Source of the DNA: DATEMU01 sp964414585
GTDB taxonomy: Bacteria > Planctomycetota > Phycisphaerae > UBA1845 > UTPLA1
DNA: 64,000 bases
Assembly: GCA_964414585.1 (NCBI GenBank)
Contig: CAYPXR010000041.1
Location: 7,034-71,033 of the forward strand
Direction: 5' to 3'
Position 1 is the first letter of the stretch; each line of letters starts with the position of its first letter. The translations under genes and the position numbers were made by a program. Below the pieces are notes generated by a model. The model saw only the letters and a list, made by a program, of their open reading frames with translations. It had not been told where the DNA came from and did not search any database. Below, in pieces: positions 1 through 7,721 of this stretch.

Positions 1-476
1 CTGACATGCAGGATGAAGGTTGAGGAAGTCGCCAGCAGCAATGCACACAGGAACGCCGTCGGGGTGTCTCGCCAGTGGCGGCGGACGAAAAGGTAAAGAA
101 GCAATATCGTTATGACGCCGCAGAGCGCGAACGGGGCGCGAAGGGCGGCATTGCCGTCGCCCCACACCTTCATCGCCGCGGCCGCGATGTAAAACTGGGC
201 CCAGGGGTGAAATGTCCAGGTGTTCTCCCGGTCAAAGGCGATGGCGCCCTGAAAGACAAGATTTCCGTCGATCGTTGCCCTGGGAATGCCGTCGTGCAGA
301 ACGCTCCTGGCCAGGAGGGCCGTTTCAGCTTCATCCTGCCACAAGGCCCGGACGCCGAGCCGCGTGAAACAGAGGGCGACGGCGACGAATGCGATCGCGC
401 CGAAACCAATGATGTTGAGTCGAGATTCGGTAGACGGCGGCGAAGAGAGGGAATCTCGAGGCGCGATCGAGTTCAT
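1..476 (-). CDS. GT-C membrane glycosyltransferase (GT39/ArnT-like), 5' part only
   Basis: The frame is open from an ATG at 476 to the window edge (158 codons), so this is the N-terminal part of a longer protein. Its N-terminus reads MNSIAPRDSL, followed by a hydrophobic segment (around residues 20-37). Next comes RALWQDEAETALLARSV, which fits the first extracytoplasmic loop of PMT/ArnT-type glycosyltransferases, where an Asp-Glu pair binds the metal or lipid-phosphate donor. A second hydrophobic stretch (ALCGVITILLLYLFV) and a third one follow. By family such enzymes move a sugar from a polyprenyl-phosphate donor at the outer face of the inner membrane. Acceptor and donor cannot be read from this fragment. 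It points the same way as the secreted dehydrogenase gene upstream of it (97-bp gap). Confidence 0.6.
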   Translation of the reverse strand, partial: MNSIAPRDSLSSPPSTESRLNIIGFGAIAFVAVALCFTRLGVRALWQDEAETALLARSVLHDGIPRATIDGNLVFQGAIAFDRENTWTFHPWAQFYIAAAAMKVWGDGNAALRAPFALCGVITILLLYLFVRRHWRDTPTAFLCALLLATSSTFILHV

Positions 477-573
477 GCATAGCTTATCGGCGGCCGAGGG
501 GGCCTCCCGGTGTCCCGGAAGACTCCGGAGGAGCGGTCTGCGTTTCCCGTTGCCCGGTCAAACGATCGCCGGA

Positions 574-2253
574 TCAGCACGGCCAGTTCGGAAGGAGGTC
601 GACAATCGCCTGAATGTCCTTGCCATCGACGTTCGTGTCGCCATTGACATCGGAGCGGGAGACGCGGCCGGGATCGGTGTCGAGATCGAGCAGCACGTTG
701 ACGAAGGCATCGAGATCGGCGAAGTCGCAATCGCAATCGCCTTCGATATCGCCGGCCGGCAGCGGCGTGACCGACAGCGTCGCGGGGTTGCTGACCAGGG
801 CCGCGCCGCACTGATCGGTAATGGTGCAGACATAGGTGCCGTTATCGTGGCAGGTCACGCTGGCGAGCTGGAGGGTGGACGAATCTCCGCCGATGGGATT
901 GCCATTCTTGGTCCAGGCATAGGTGATCAGGCCGAGGGAGCCGGTCGTCTTGACGGTGAAGTTCACCACTTGTCCCGCGGTGGCGTTCTGGCTCAGCGGC
1001 TGGGTGGTGATCGACTCGCTGGCGCCGGCGCAGTTCACGACGATCTTGAAGACCTCGCCGCCGGTGCCGGTTCCGCGATCGCAAATGTAGATTTCGCCCG
1101 CGGCGTCTTCGCCGAAGGACGTGATCTGCGAAATGGACAATCCGCCGCCCGGGGCGAGTTCGGCGGTGCGATTCGTGAATTCCGTGTAGGAGCCGCCGGA
1201 GGCCCGCAGGGACCAGATGGTCGCCGCCGAGTAGTCGGCAAAGAAATAAATTCCTTTCAAATCGGGAATCTTGGCGCCGCGATAGACGTAGCCGCCGGTC
1301 ACGCAAATGCCGGTGGCGTGGGTGTAGGTATAAATCGGCGCGGTGAGCCCCGGATCCGAGGGACAGGCACAGTGGGTTCCGGCGGTGCAATTGTAAGTGT
1401 CATTGCCTTCGCGGCAGCGCCAGCCGTAGTTGCGCGCGGCGCCGGTGCCGGCGGGAACGTAGTCGATTTCTTCCACCGCGTCCTGGCCGACGTCGCCGAT
1501 GTAGAGATCACCGTTCTGCCGGTCGAAACTGAATCGCCACGGATTGCGCAGGCCGATGGCCCACTTTTCGTCGACCGCGGAACCATAGATGCTGGGATTG
1601 TCGGCGGGGATATACGTCGGCGGATTATTGACGTCCAGGCGAAGCATCTTTCCGAGCAGCGTCGTCAGCGATTGGGCATTGCCAATGGAGCCGTGCACAT
1701 CGCCCGCGCCGCCGCCGTCGCCCTGGCTGTCGTACAACATGCCGTCGGGGCCGAATTGCAGGCAGCCGCCGTTGTGGTTGGTTTCCGGCTGATTGATCGT
1801 CTTGAGGATGACGGCGCTACCCGCGTCGGCGACGTTGGGGTCGCCGGAGACCGTATAGCGGGCGATGACCGTGTGTCCCGCCGCGCCACCGCCGCTGGTG
1901 GTGTAGTTGACATAGAAATAGCCGTTGGTGGCGTAGTTGGGATCGAACGCCAGGCCGAGCAGACCCTGTTCGTTGCTGGTGGAGACGCCGGAGATGGACA
2001 GAAACGGGGTCGCGAGCAGCGTGTTGGAGGGAATGGTGACGATGCGAATGCGGCCGATGGTTCCGGAGAATTGCTCGATGACAAAGATGCGGGAGGTGTC
2101 GCCGGGAGGCGCGGTCACGAAGAGCGGCTTGGTGAGCCCGGTGGTCACGCGAACCGTCGTGAGCGGCGTGGCAAACGCGAACCCGTTTGACGCCGTCGCC
2201 GATATCGAAAGACCGAAAACGAAGATGTATGCGAAGACACTTCTCAACTTCAT
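574..2253 (-). CDS. Secreted PQQ-dependent sugar dehydrogenase-like protein with Ig-like and dockerin-like C-terminus
   Basis: About 559 aa. The start at 2253 is chosen because AGAGGA precedes it and it gives a clean signal peptide (MKLRSVFAYIFVFGLSISATA). The central part shows the glucose/sorbosone dehydrogenase (GSDH) beta-propeller pattern: a VTTGLTKPLFVTAPPGD start, EQGLLGLAFDPNY, TNHNGGCLQFGPDGMLY, KWAIGLRNPWRFSFD and GDVGQDAVEEID. An Ig-like segment (ITTQPLSQNATAGQVVNFTV...GTYVCTITDQCG) follows. The protein ends in two EF-hand/dockerin-like loops (GDCDCDFADLDAF and SDVNGDTNVDGKDIQAIVDL). By family it would oxidise a sugar or sugar-derived polyol outside the cytoplasm using PQQ. Cofactor use and substrate are inferred, and some homologues are only structural. 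The dockerin-like end suggests calcium-dependent folding or surface association. Confidence 0.8.
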   Translation of the reverse strand: MKLRSVFAYIFVFGLSISATASNGFAFATPLTTVRVTTGLTKPLFVTAPPGDTSRIFVIEQFSGTIGRIRIVTIPSNTLLATPFLSISGVSTSNEQGLLGLAFDPNYATNGYFYVNYTTSGGGAAGHTVIARYTVSGDPNVADAGSAVILKTINQPETNHNGGCLQFGPDGMLYDSQGDGGGAGDVHGSIGNAQSLTTLLGKMLRLDVNNPPTYIPADNPSIYGSAVDEKWAIGLRNPWRFSFDRQNGDLYIGDVGQDAVEEIDYVPAGTGAARNYGWRCREGNDTYNCTAGTHCACPSDPGLTAPIYTYTHATGICVTGGYVYRGAKIPDLKGIYFFADYSAATIWSLRASGGSYTEFTNRTAELAPGGGLSISQITSFGEDAAGEIYICDRGTGTGGEVFKIVVNCAGASESITTQPLSQNATAGQVVNFTVKTTGSLGLITYAWTKNGNPIGGDSSTLQLASVTCHDNGTYVCTITDQCGAALVSNPATLSVTPLPAGDIEGDCDCDFADLDAFVNVLLDLDTDPGRVSRSDVNGDTNVDGKDIQAIVDLLPNWPC

Positions 2254-2313
2254 GGCGATCCTCTTGAATTGATGAATCCGGCTACAGCGGCGCCGCGTGG
2301 CGAACCTGCAACG

Positions 2314-2319
2314 ATTATA
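2314..2319 (-). promoter_or_regulatory. Candidate -10 element for the GSDH-like gene
   Basis: A perfect TATAAT on the minus strand lies about 60 bp upstream of the chosen start at 2253. I see no good -35 at 16-18 bp, so this is a -10-only call. Confidence 0.35.
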
Positions 2320-2455
2320 CCAATTTCTCGTCCGGGGGGAGTAGGTTTGATTTCGGATGGGTATACGGACACAGATCGCCTGCTGTAATGGCGAAAAAGG
2401 CGGCTCCGGGCAGCGCCAATGGCGAATGGCCTCTCGCCGGGCGCAGGGGAGCGAA

Positions 2456-3019
2456 CTATTTCGCGTTCTTGGAATCGTCGTCGGAGAGCAATTCGTCTTC
2501 GGAGATTTCCTCGATGCCCTCGACTTCTTCAATCACCCCCGATGCATCCGTGCCCGTCAACTCATCGATGTCGAAGTCGCTCAAATCTTCGGCGTCGAGT
2601 TCTTCGAGTTGATCCAGATCGAATTCTTCGGAGCCGGGCTCCGCGGCGGGGGCGACGATTCGCGTGGGCTCTTCCGGCGCGGCCTTCGGACCCTGCGAGG
2701 GTTTGAGCGGCGCGATCTTCGCGGGGACTCCGTCGATCTGCATGGTGAATTGCACCGGACCGACGCGGATGAGATCGCCCGCTTTGAGGGAGATTTCCTT
2801 GATTTTCTGGTCGTTGACGTAGGTGCCGTTGCTGCTGCCCAGATCGCGGATGACGACCTTCCTGCCGGAGACGACGATCTCGCAGTGCGAGCGAGAGACG
2901 TCGCTGACGGGGATTCGGATGTCGGCTTCGGGGCTGCGCCCGATAATCTGGGGTTGGTCCCCGATCTCGAACTCCTTGCGCGCGCCCTTGCGGGAGAATG
3001 TGACCAGAACCGACTTCAT
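2456..3019 (-). CDS. FHA-domain protein
   Basis: About 187 aa. Residues 1-90 form a forkhead-associated domain: MKSVLVTFSRKG start, then the phosphothreonine-binding signature GRSPEADIRIPVSDVSRSHCEI, DLGSSNGTYVN, and a final LKAGDLIRVGPVQFT strand. The second half is acidic, low-complexity and apparently disordered (EEFDLDQLEELDAEDLSDFDIDEL). FHA domains bind phosphothreonine peptides, so the protein is probably a target or adaptor of Ser/Thr protein-kinase signalling. No kinase gene is nearby. The start at 3019 is chosen because the FHA fold begins there; an in-frame upstream start at 3088 would add 23 unsupported residues. Confidence 0.8.
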   Translation of the reverse strand: MKSVLVTFSRKGARKEFEIGDQPQIIGRSPEADIRIPVSDVSRSHCEIVVSGRKVVIRDLGSSNGTYVNDQKIKEISLKAGDLIRVGPVQFTMQIDGVPAKIAPLKPSQGPKAAPEEPTRIVAPAAEPGSEEFDLDQLEELDAEDLSDFDIDELTGTDASGVIEEVEGIEEISEDELLSDDDSKNAK

Positions 3020-3178
3020 GGTTGTCTCATGCAAAGTGGAGGACGGCGATCTTGCGGAGACCGGCTGATCTTTCGCACGAACCGCCATGCGTCAAATTTA
3101 CCTGAAAACCGCGTCATTATCAAGCAAATGCCCCTAAAGCTGATTCCACGAGCATCGTTGGGCCGGTAACATTTCAAC

Positions 3179-4348
3179 ATGAGCACTTTTTCGATGCAAC
3201 CACCCGCCGCCGCATCCCTGGGCTGGTATCTTCATCTGCCGTTTTGCACGACGAAGTGCGGTTATTGTGATTTTTATTCGCTGCCGACGATTCCCGGCCT
3301 CGTGGACGATCTGGTCAGGTCCGTTTGCAAGGAGCTGATCGAGCGCGATCCGGGCCGGGCGGTCGAGACCGTTTTTGTGGGCGGGGGGACGCCGACGGTC
3401 CTGCCGGCGGAGGCGTTGGAAAAAATCCTGTCCGAAATCCGGCGGCGGGCCGGCCGGGTTGCCGAGTTCACCGTCGAGGCGAACCCGTCGAGCACGGATG
3501 AACTCAAGCTGGACCTGCTGAGAGCGTATGGCGTCAATCGCGTGTCGTTCGGAGCGCAGTCGTTCAACCCTGATGAGTTGAAAGTGCTGGAACGGCTGCA
3601 CGATCCGCGGCACATCTTTGAATCCGTGGAGGCGGCGCGCCGAGCCGGGTTTGACAATGTCAATCTCGATTTGATCTATGCGATTCCCGGTCAGACGCCG
3701 GCGTCGTGGAAAGAGACGCTTGCCCGCGCGATCGACGTCGGCACGGAGCACCTGTCCTGTTACGCGCTGATGTATGAGCCGGGGACGTCGCTGACGCGGC
3801 TTCGCCACGAGGGCCGTGTGATTGCGTGCGACGAAGACCGGGAGGCCGATATGTTTGAATGCACGATCGACTTGCTGACGGCGGCGGGGTTCGAGCATTA
3901 CGAGGTCAGTAATTTCGCGCGGCCGGGGCGGCGATGCCGGGCGAACATGATCTACTGGGAGAATCGCGAGTACCTGGGGATCGGTCCCTCGGCGGTGTCG
4001 TATCTGGACGGCGTGCGGCAGAAGAACGCCCCGGATGTGCGGCGATATGTTGAGGCCATGCTCGCCGATTCGGCGGTGGCCGTCGTCGAGCGGGAGGAAT
4101 TGACTCCGTTTCATCGAGCCTGTGAGACGGCGGTGCAGATGCTGCGGTTGACGGACGGCATCGAGTTGGCGAGATTCCGCGACCAGACGGGCTTTGACGC
4201 GGCGACGATCTTCGCCGAGCGGGTCAGGGAATTCGCATCGCTGGGCCTGATGGATGCGAACGAGCGGACGATTCGATTGACCCGGCGGGGGATGATGGTG
4301 GCCAATCGCATCATGGCCGAGCTTTTGCCGGAGCCCGTCGCCGGTTGA
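3179..4348 (+). CDS. hemW: HemW-like radical SAM protein (heme chaperone family)
   Basis: 389 aa. The radical SAM cluster motif CxxxCxxC is at C23, C27 and C30 (HLPFCTTKCGYCDFYS). HemW has Phe after the third Cys-Asp, as here, and lacks the fourth Cys typical of the oxygen-independent coproporphyrinogen oxidase HemN. The GGGTPT motif, EANPSS, SFGAQSFN, LDLIYAIPGQT and YEVSNFARPG all match the HemN/HemW superfamily. Family knowledge: HemW binds heme and is proposed to deliver it to cytochromes, while older annotations call it coproporphyrinogen III oxidase. It stands alone on the plus strand and its stop lies 2 bp from the stop of the convergent phosphoesterase gene. No clear Shine-Dalgarno was seen. 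Confidence 0.85.
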   Translation: MSTFSMQPPAAASLGWYLHLPFCTTKCGYCDFYSLPTIPGLVDDLVRSVCKELIERDPGRAVETVFVGGGTPTVLPAEALEKILSEIRRRAGRVAEFTVEANPSSTDELKLDLLRAYGVNRVSFGAQSFNPDELKVLERLHDPRHIFESVEAARRAGFDNVNLDLIYAIPGQTPASWKETLARAIDVGTEHLSCYALMYEPGTSLTRLRHEGRVIACDEDREADMFECTIDLLTAAGFEHYEVSNFARPGRRCRANMIYWENREYLGIGPSAVSYLDGVRQKNAPDVRRYVEAMLADSAVAVVEREELTPFHRACETAVQMLRLTDGIELARFRDQTGFDAATIFAERVREFASLGLMDANERTIRLTRRGMMVANRIMAELLPEPVAG

Positions 4349-4350
4349 GC

Positions 4351-5313
4351 CTATTTCGGCAGCGCCTTCCAGCCGTAGTCGTGATAGTGATAATCGAACG
4401 TGCCGTCGGCGTTGAGATCGAAGACGCCAAAGCCCTCCGGCACTCCGCGGTAGACGCCTTTCCACCAGTTTCCGCAAACGGCGCCGTCGTTGATGAAGGT
4501 GGTGCCCCAGTATTCGATGCGGTCGCGCTCGTGGATGTGACCGGAGAGGCAGAGCCGGACGTTGCGATTTTGCAGGAGCGGCAGGCGCTTCGCGGCGTCG
4601 CCGCATACCAGGGCATCGCCGAACCGCCATTGCTTTTCCTCGTGCAAGTCGTCGTGCCCAAAGCCGGTGACGGTAATCAGCGGGATGTGCTCGCAGGTGA
4701 CGATCGGCGTCTTCGGGCCGGTTTTTTCGAGTTCCGCCTTGAACCAGTCAAATTGCGCCGGGTCGAGACCGCCGAGATAGGGATAGCGTTCGTCGCCGCC
4801 GGGGAGGATGTTGTCCAAACAGAAAAACCGCCAGCCTTTGTGATCGAAGGCGTGGTAGGTATCGTTCATTTGCAGGCGGTCCCTGACCAGGGCCTTTCCG
4901 TAGCCGGCGGTTTTGGGGGAGATGCCGGACTTGGGACCCCAGCCGAAGACGTCGTGGTTGCCGACGGTGTTTTGGACATTGAGCGAGGTGTTGTCGGCGA
5001 TGACTTTCAGGTAGAGGTCGAACAGTTCCCGGGCCATTGCAGGCGTCGCATTGAGAATGTCGAAGACGAGATCGCCGCCGGTGAGGATGAAGTCGGGGCG
5101 GGGCTTGAGCGCTTCGACCGCCTGAAGGGCCTTGGCGAAACCCTTGTCGCCGCCGCGTTCGCGTTTGACGTGGATGTCCGTCAGATGGACGAAGCGAAAA
5201 GCCGGCGGGGAATCCGTCGGCGCGGCTTGAAGCGAGGGCAGGTCGAGTAGAGAAACCGCCGCGGCCCCGGCGATTGTTTTCAACACGTCCCGACGGGAAG
5301 GATGGGAATTCAT
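4351..5313 (-). CDS. TAT-exported calcineurin-like metallophosphoesterase
   Basis: About 320 aa. The start at 5313 has GGAGG 8 nt upstream. The N-terminus carries a twin-arginine signal (SRRDVLKTIAGAAAVSLL), so the folded protein is exported. All dinuclear-metal phosphoesterase motifs are visible: HLTDIHV (DxH), ILTGGDLVFD (GD), GNHDVFG (GNHD), CEHIPLI and LSGHIHERD (GHxH). Family members hydrolyse phosphomonoesters or diesters, and the substrate cannot be predicted here. The protein ends in a short beta segment (GVFDLNADGTFDYHYHDYGWKAL). Confidence 0.85.
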   Translation of the reverse strand: MNSHPSRRDVLKTIAGAAAVSLLDLPSLQAAPTDSPPAFRFVHLTDIHVKRERGGDKGFAKALQAVEALKPRPDFILTGGDLVFDILNATPAMARELFDLYLKVIADNTSLNVQNTVGNHDVFGWGPKSGISPKTAGYGKALVRDRLQMNDTYHAFDHKGWRFFCLDNILPGGDERYPYLGGLDPAQFDWFKAELEKTGPKTPIVTCEHIPLITVTGFGHDDLHEEKQWRFGDALVCGDAAKRLPLLQNRNVRLCLSGHIHERDRIEYWGTTFINDGAVCGNWWKGVYRGVPEGFGVFDLNADGTFDYHYHDYGWKALPK

Positions 5314-5354
5314 TTTTCTGCCTCCGAGTACAAAATCGGCGAGCAAGGGCCTGA

Positions 5355-6419
5355 TCAGGCGGGCTCGTCGAACAAGTTACGGTTCGAACCATCGATCGGA
5401 GCATCCCGTTCAGTCGGCGGGGTCAGCCCCAGATGTTCATAGGCCTTGTTCGTTGCGCATCGACCCTGCCGCGTACGGGTGACGAAGGCCCTTTGGAGCA
5501 GGAAGGGCTCGACCATGTCTTCCAGCGTGTCGCGTGATTGGCCCATCGTCGCCGCGAGGGCTTCGATGCCGGCGGGGCCGCCGTGATAGACGTCGATCAG
5601 CGCCGTCAGAAATGCCCGGTCGAGACGGTCGAGGCCGACGCCGTCGATTTCCTCGATGGTCAGGGCCTTCTCCACGACACCGACGCCGAGCTTTCCGTCG
5701 GAACGGACCTGCGAATAGTCGCGGACGCGGCGGAGCAGGCGGTTGGCGACGCGCGGCGTACCGCGCGAGCGTTCCGCGATCATCCGCAGGGCGTCTTCTT
5801 CCGCTTTGACTTCCAATCGATGTGACGAGCGGCGAAGGATTTCCAGCAGATCGTCGGATTCGTAAAAATCGAGGTGATAGCGCAGGCCGAAGCGGTCGCG
5901 CAGGGCGGCCGTCAACATGCCGGCTCGCGTCGTCGCGCCGATCAGGGTGAATCGCTTGAGCTGGAAGTTGACCGTGCGGCCGGACAGACCGCCTTCGATC
6001 GTGTAATCGACGCGGAAATCCTCCATCGCCGGGTAGAGAAATTCCTCGACCACATTGTTGAGGCGGTGAATCTCGTCGATGAACAGGACGTCGCCTTCGT
6101 CGAGATTGGTGAGCGTGCTCATCAGGTCGGCCTGCTTGACGATGGCCGGGCCGCTGGTGACGCGGATTCGGTCGGCGACGCCCATCTCCTCGGCGATAAC
6201 GTGGGCGAGCGTCGTCTTGCCCAGGCCCGGCGGGCCGTCGAGCAGGACGTGCTCCAGGGGTTCGCGGCGCTTTTTCGCGGCGTCGAGGGCGATGCGAAGC
6301 TGCTCGATGACTTGGCGCTGACCGATGCACTCGGCGAGCTTCTTCGGGCGCAGGGCCCAATTGGTCTGCTCTTCGCGTTCGGATGCGGCGTCGGCGTTGA
6401 TGATTCGCTCGCGGCTCAT
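5355..6419 (-). CDS. ruvB: Holliday junction branch-migration ATPase RuvB
   Basis: 354 aa. Walker A is GPPGLGKTTLAHVIAEEM, Walker B is LFIDEIHRLN, sensor 1 is TLIGATTRAGML and the C-terminal winged helix ends in RTRQGRCATNKAYEHL. This is the hexameric motor that drives Holliday-junction branch migration together with RuvA. The start at 6419 has GGGAG upstream. It is the last gene of the minus-strand ruvC-ruvA-ruvB run and is separated from ruvA by a 109-bp gap that holds an inverted repeat. Confidence 0.97.
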   Translation of the reverse strand: MSRERIINADAASEREEQTNWALRPKKLAECIGQRQVIEQLRIALDAAKKRREPLEHVLLDGPPGLGKTTLAHVIAEEMGVADRIRVTSGPAIVKQADLMSTLTNLDEGDVLFIDEIHRLNNVVEEFLYPAMEDFRVDYTIEGGLSGRTVNFQLKRFTLIGATTRAGMLTAALRDRFGLRYHLDFYESDDLLEILRRSSHRLEVKAEEDALRMIAERSRGTPRVANRLLRRVRDYSQVRSDGKLGVGVVEKALTIEEIDGVGLDRLDRAFLTALIDVYHGGPAGIEALAATMGQSRDTLEDMVEPFLLQRAFVTRTRQGRCATNKAYEHLGLTPPTERDAPIDGSNRNLFDEPA

Positions 6420-6433
6420 GGGGACTCCCGAGA

Positions 6434-6527
6434 AAATAGCGAATGGCGAATAGCGAATAGCGAAAGAAGAGCGGACCAATGCCGATTCGCGCGATTTTCG
6501 CTATTCGCTATTTGCCATTCGCTATTC
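6434..6527. repeat. Intergenic heptamer inverted repeat (ruvA-ruvB gap)
   Basis: The left arm (about 6434-6465) consists of tandem heptamers of the type GCGAATA/GCGAATG. The right arm (about 6494-6527) is its near-exact inverse complement (CGCTATT/CGCCATT units). The two could form a hairpin of about 30 bp with a loop near 30 nt. The same kind of element recurs at 9785, 10770 and, single-armed, at 61842. Confidence 0.85.
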
Positions 6528-6528
6528 A

Positions 6529-7161
6529 TCACGCTTCCGCTCCACTCTTGATCCGATACGCCGCCCGCACCCAGGCTTCCGCCGCGGTAATGTTATCGTG
6601 AAGCTGTGCCGCGCGGGCAATCCAGCGTTCGACCTCGGCGCGATGGTCGCCCCAGGCCACAAGAATTTCGATGGCGTCGCGCTGTTCGGCGGTCCAGCCG
6701 CTTTGGGCGGCCGCCGGCGGGGCGGAGGCGGCGAAGGCGTGCTCCTTCACCTTGCCGCGCAGCTCGGCGACGATCTGATCGGCCATGCGCCGTCCGATGC
6801 CGGGCAATCGCGCCAGCGCGACGGCGTCGCCGGATTCGATGTCGGAAGCGATCCGCGCGACCGGCGCGGCCAGCGCTCTCAACGCCTTGCGCACGCCGAT
6901 GCCTTTGACGGTCAAAAACTGTTTGAAGAACGCGCGGTCTTCAGGGTGCAGAAAACCGACGGTTCGCGGGGTCATGTTGCCGCCGGCCGCGTTGCCCTCG
7001 AGGTATTGCAGCGTGTGCAACGTGACCGAAGAACCGCGGCAGGCCGAGAGTTCCGTCAGGGCATACGCCGGGACGAGAACTTCGTAGGCGAGCCCCTCGC
7101 GGTCGAGGACGGCACAATCCTCGTCGATCTCGCTGAGCGTTCCTTGCAGGCGGACAATCAT
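6529..7161 (-). CDS. ruvA: Holliday junction DNA-binding protein RuvA
   Basis: 210 aa. The N-terminal OB-fold begins MIVRLQGTLSEID. Two helix-hairpin-helix motifs are visible (VKGIGVRKALRALA and LPGIGRRMADQIVAEL), and a C-terminal RuvB-binding domain ends DNITAAEAWVRAAYR. It holds the four-way junction for RuvB. Its start codon overlaps the ruvC stop by 4 nt (7158-7161), indicating translational coupling. Confidence 0.96.
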   Translation of the reverse strand: MIVRLQGTLSEIDEDCAVLDREGLAYEVLVPAYALTELSACRGSSVTLHTLQYLEGNAAGGNMTPRTVGFLHPEDRAFFKQFLTVKGIGVRKALRALAAPVARIASDIESGDAVALARLPGIGRRMADQIVAELRGKVKEHAFAASAPPAAAQSGWTAEQRDAIEILVAWGDHRAEVERWIARAAQLHDNITAAEAWVRAAYRIKSGAEA

Positions 7162-7721
7162 TTTCGATTCACGCTTTCACTGGTCGCACACCATGCTACC
7201 GCCAACGCGTCGGCGACGTCGGGCGGCTCGGGCAGGCGCGGCAGCGACAGCGTCGTCATGATTGCGCGCTGTATTTGGGCCTTGCCGGCGTGACCGTTGC
7301 CGGTCAGAAACCGCTTCACCCGCGTCGAGGGCAGATTGAGGACATCGATGCCGTTCTTCGCGGCGAGATAAAGCAATACGCCGCGGACATGGCCCATCAG
7401 GATCGCTGTTCGCGGGTGCTTGTAATGGGCGTAAAGATCTTCAACGGCCATGAGATTGGGTCGATGCTCGGCGATGACTTCTTCCAGACCGGCGGCCAAT
7501 TCGGCAAGCCGCTCAGGCAGCGGCGCTTTGGTCGTCGATCGAAACAGTCCCGCATCGAGGACGCGGCCCTGTGGCGCGGCGATGACGCCGTAGCCGGTGC
7601 GCTCGAGGCCGGGGTCGATGCCGAGGACGATTTTAAGTCGAGGCGCAGGCGAGAGCGACTTTGCGGCGTCGACGTCGCGGCGCAGTGGCGCGGTACGAGT
7701 TCGCGTCAGGCTCGTCGCCAT
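7158..7721 (-). CDS. ruvC: Holliday junction resolvase RuvC
   Basis: 187 aa. The RNase H-like catalytic acids appear in GIDPGLERTGYGV, VEDLYAHYKH and PDVADALAVAWC. RuvC nicks Holliday junctions symmetrically to resolve them. About 29 residues precede the conserved LKIVLGIDPG start and look unstructured; no later ATG is available, so the start at 7721 is kept. The gene overlaps the cysS 3' end by 16 nt and the ruvA start by 4 nt. Together with ruvA and ruvB this completes the RuvABC set in one strand run. Confidence 0.95.
   Translation of the reverse strand: MATSLTRTRTAPLRRDVDAAKSLSPAPRLKIVLGIDPGLERTGYGVIAAPQGRVLDAGLFRSTTKAPLPERLAELAAGLEEVIAEHRPNLMAVEDLYAHYKHPRTAILMGHVRGVLLYLAAKNGIDVLNLPSTRVKRFLTGNGHAGKAQIQRAIMTTLSLPRLPEPPDVADALAVAWCATSESVNRK

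Noticed and set aside
286..2190. Long open frame on the plus strand opposite the GSDH-like gene
   Set aside because: It is antisense to a clear secreted protein, has low-complexity Ala/Gly/Arg composition and no family pattern; a GC-rich shadow frame.
3179..4348. Oxygen-independent coproporphyrinogen III oxidase (HemN) as product
   Set aside because: The cluster motif has CGYCDF with no fourth Cys, which fits HemW better than HemN.
3134..4630. Long minus-strand frame opposite hemW
   Set aside because: Arg/Pro-rich shadow of a well-supported gene.
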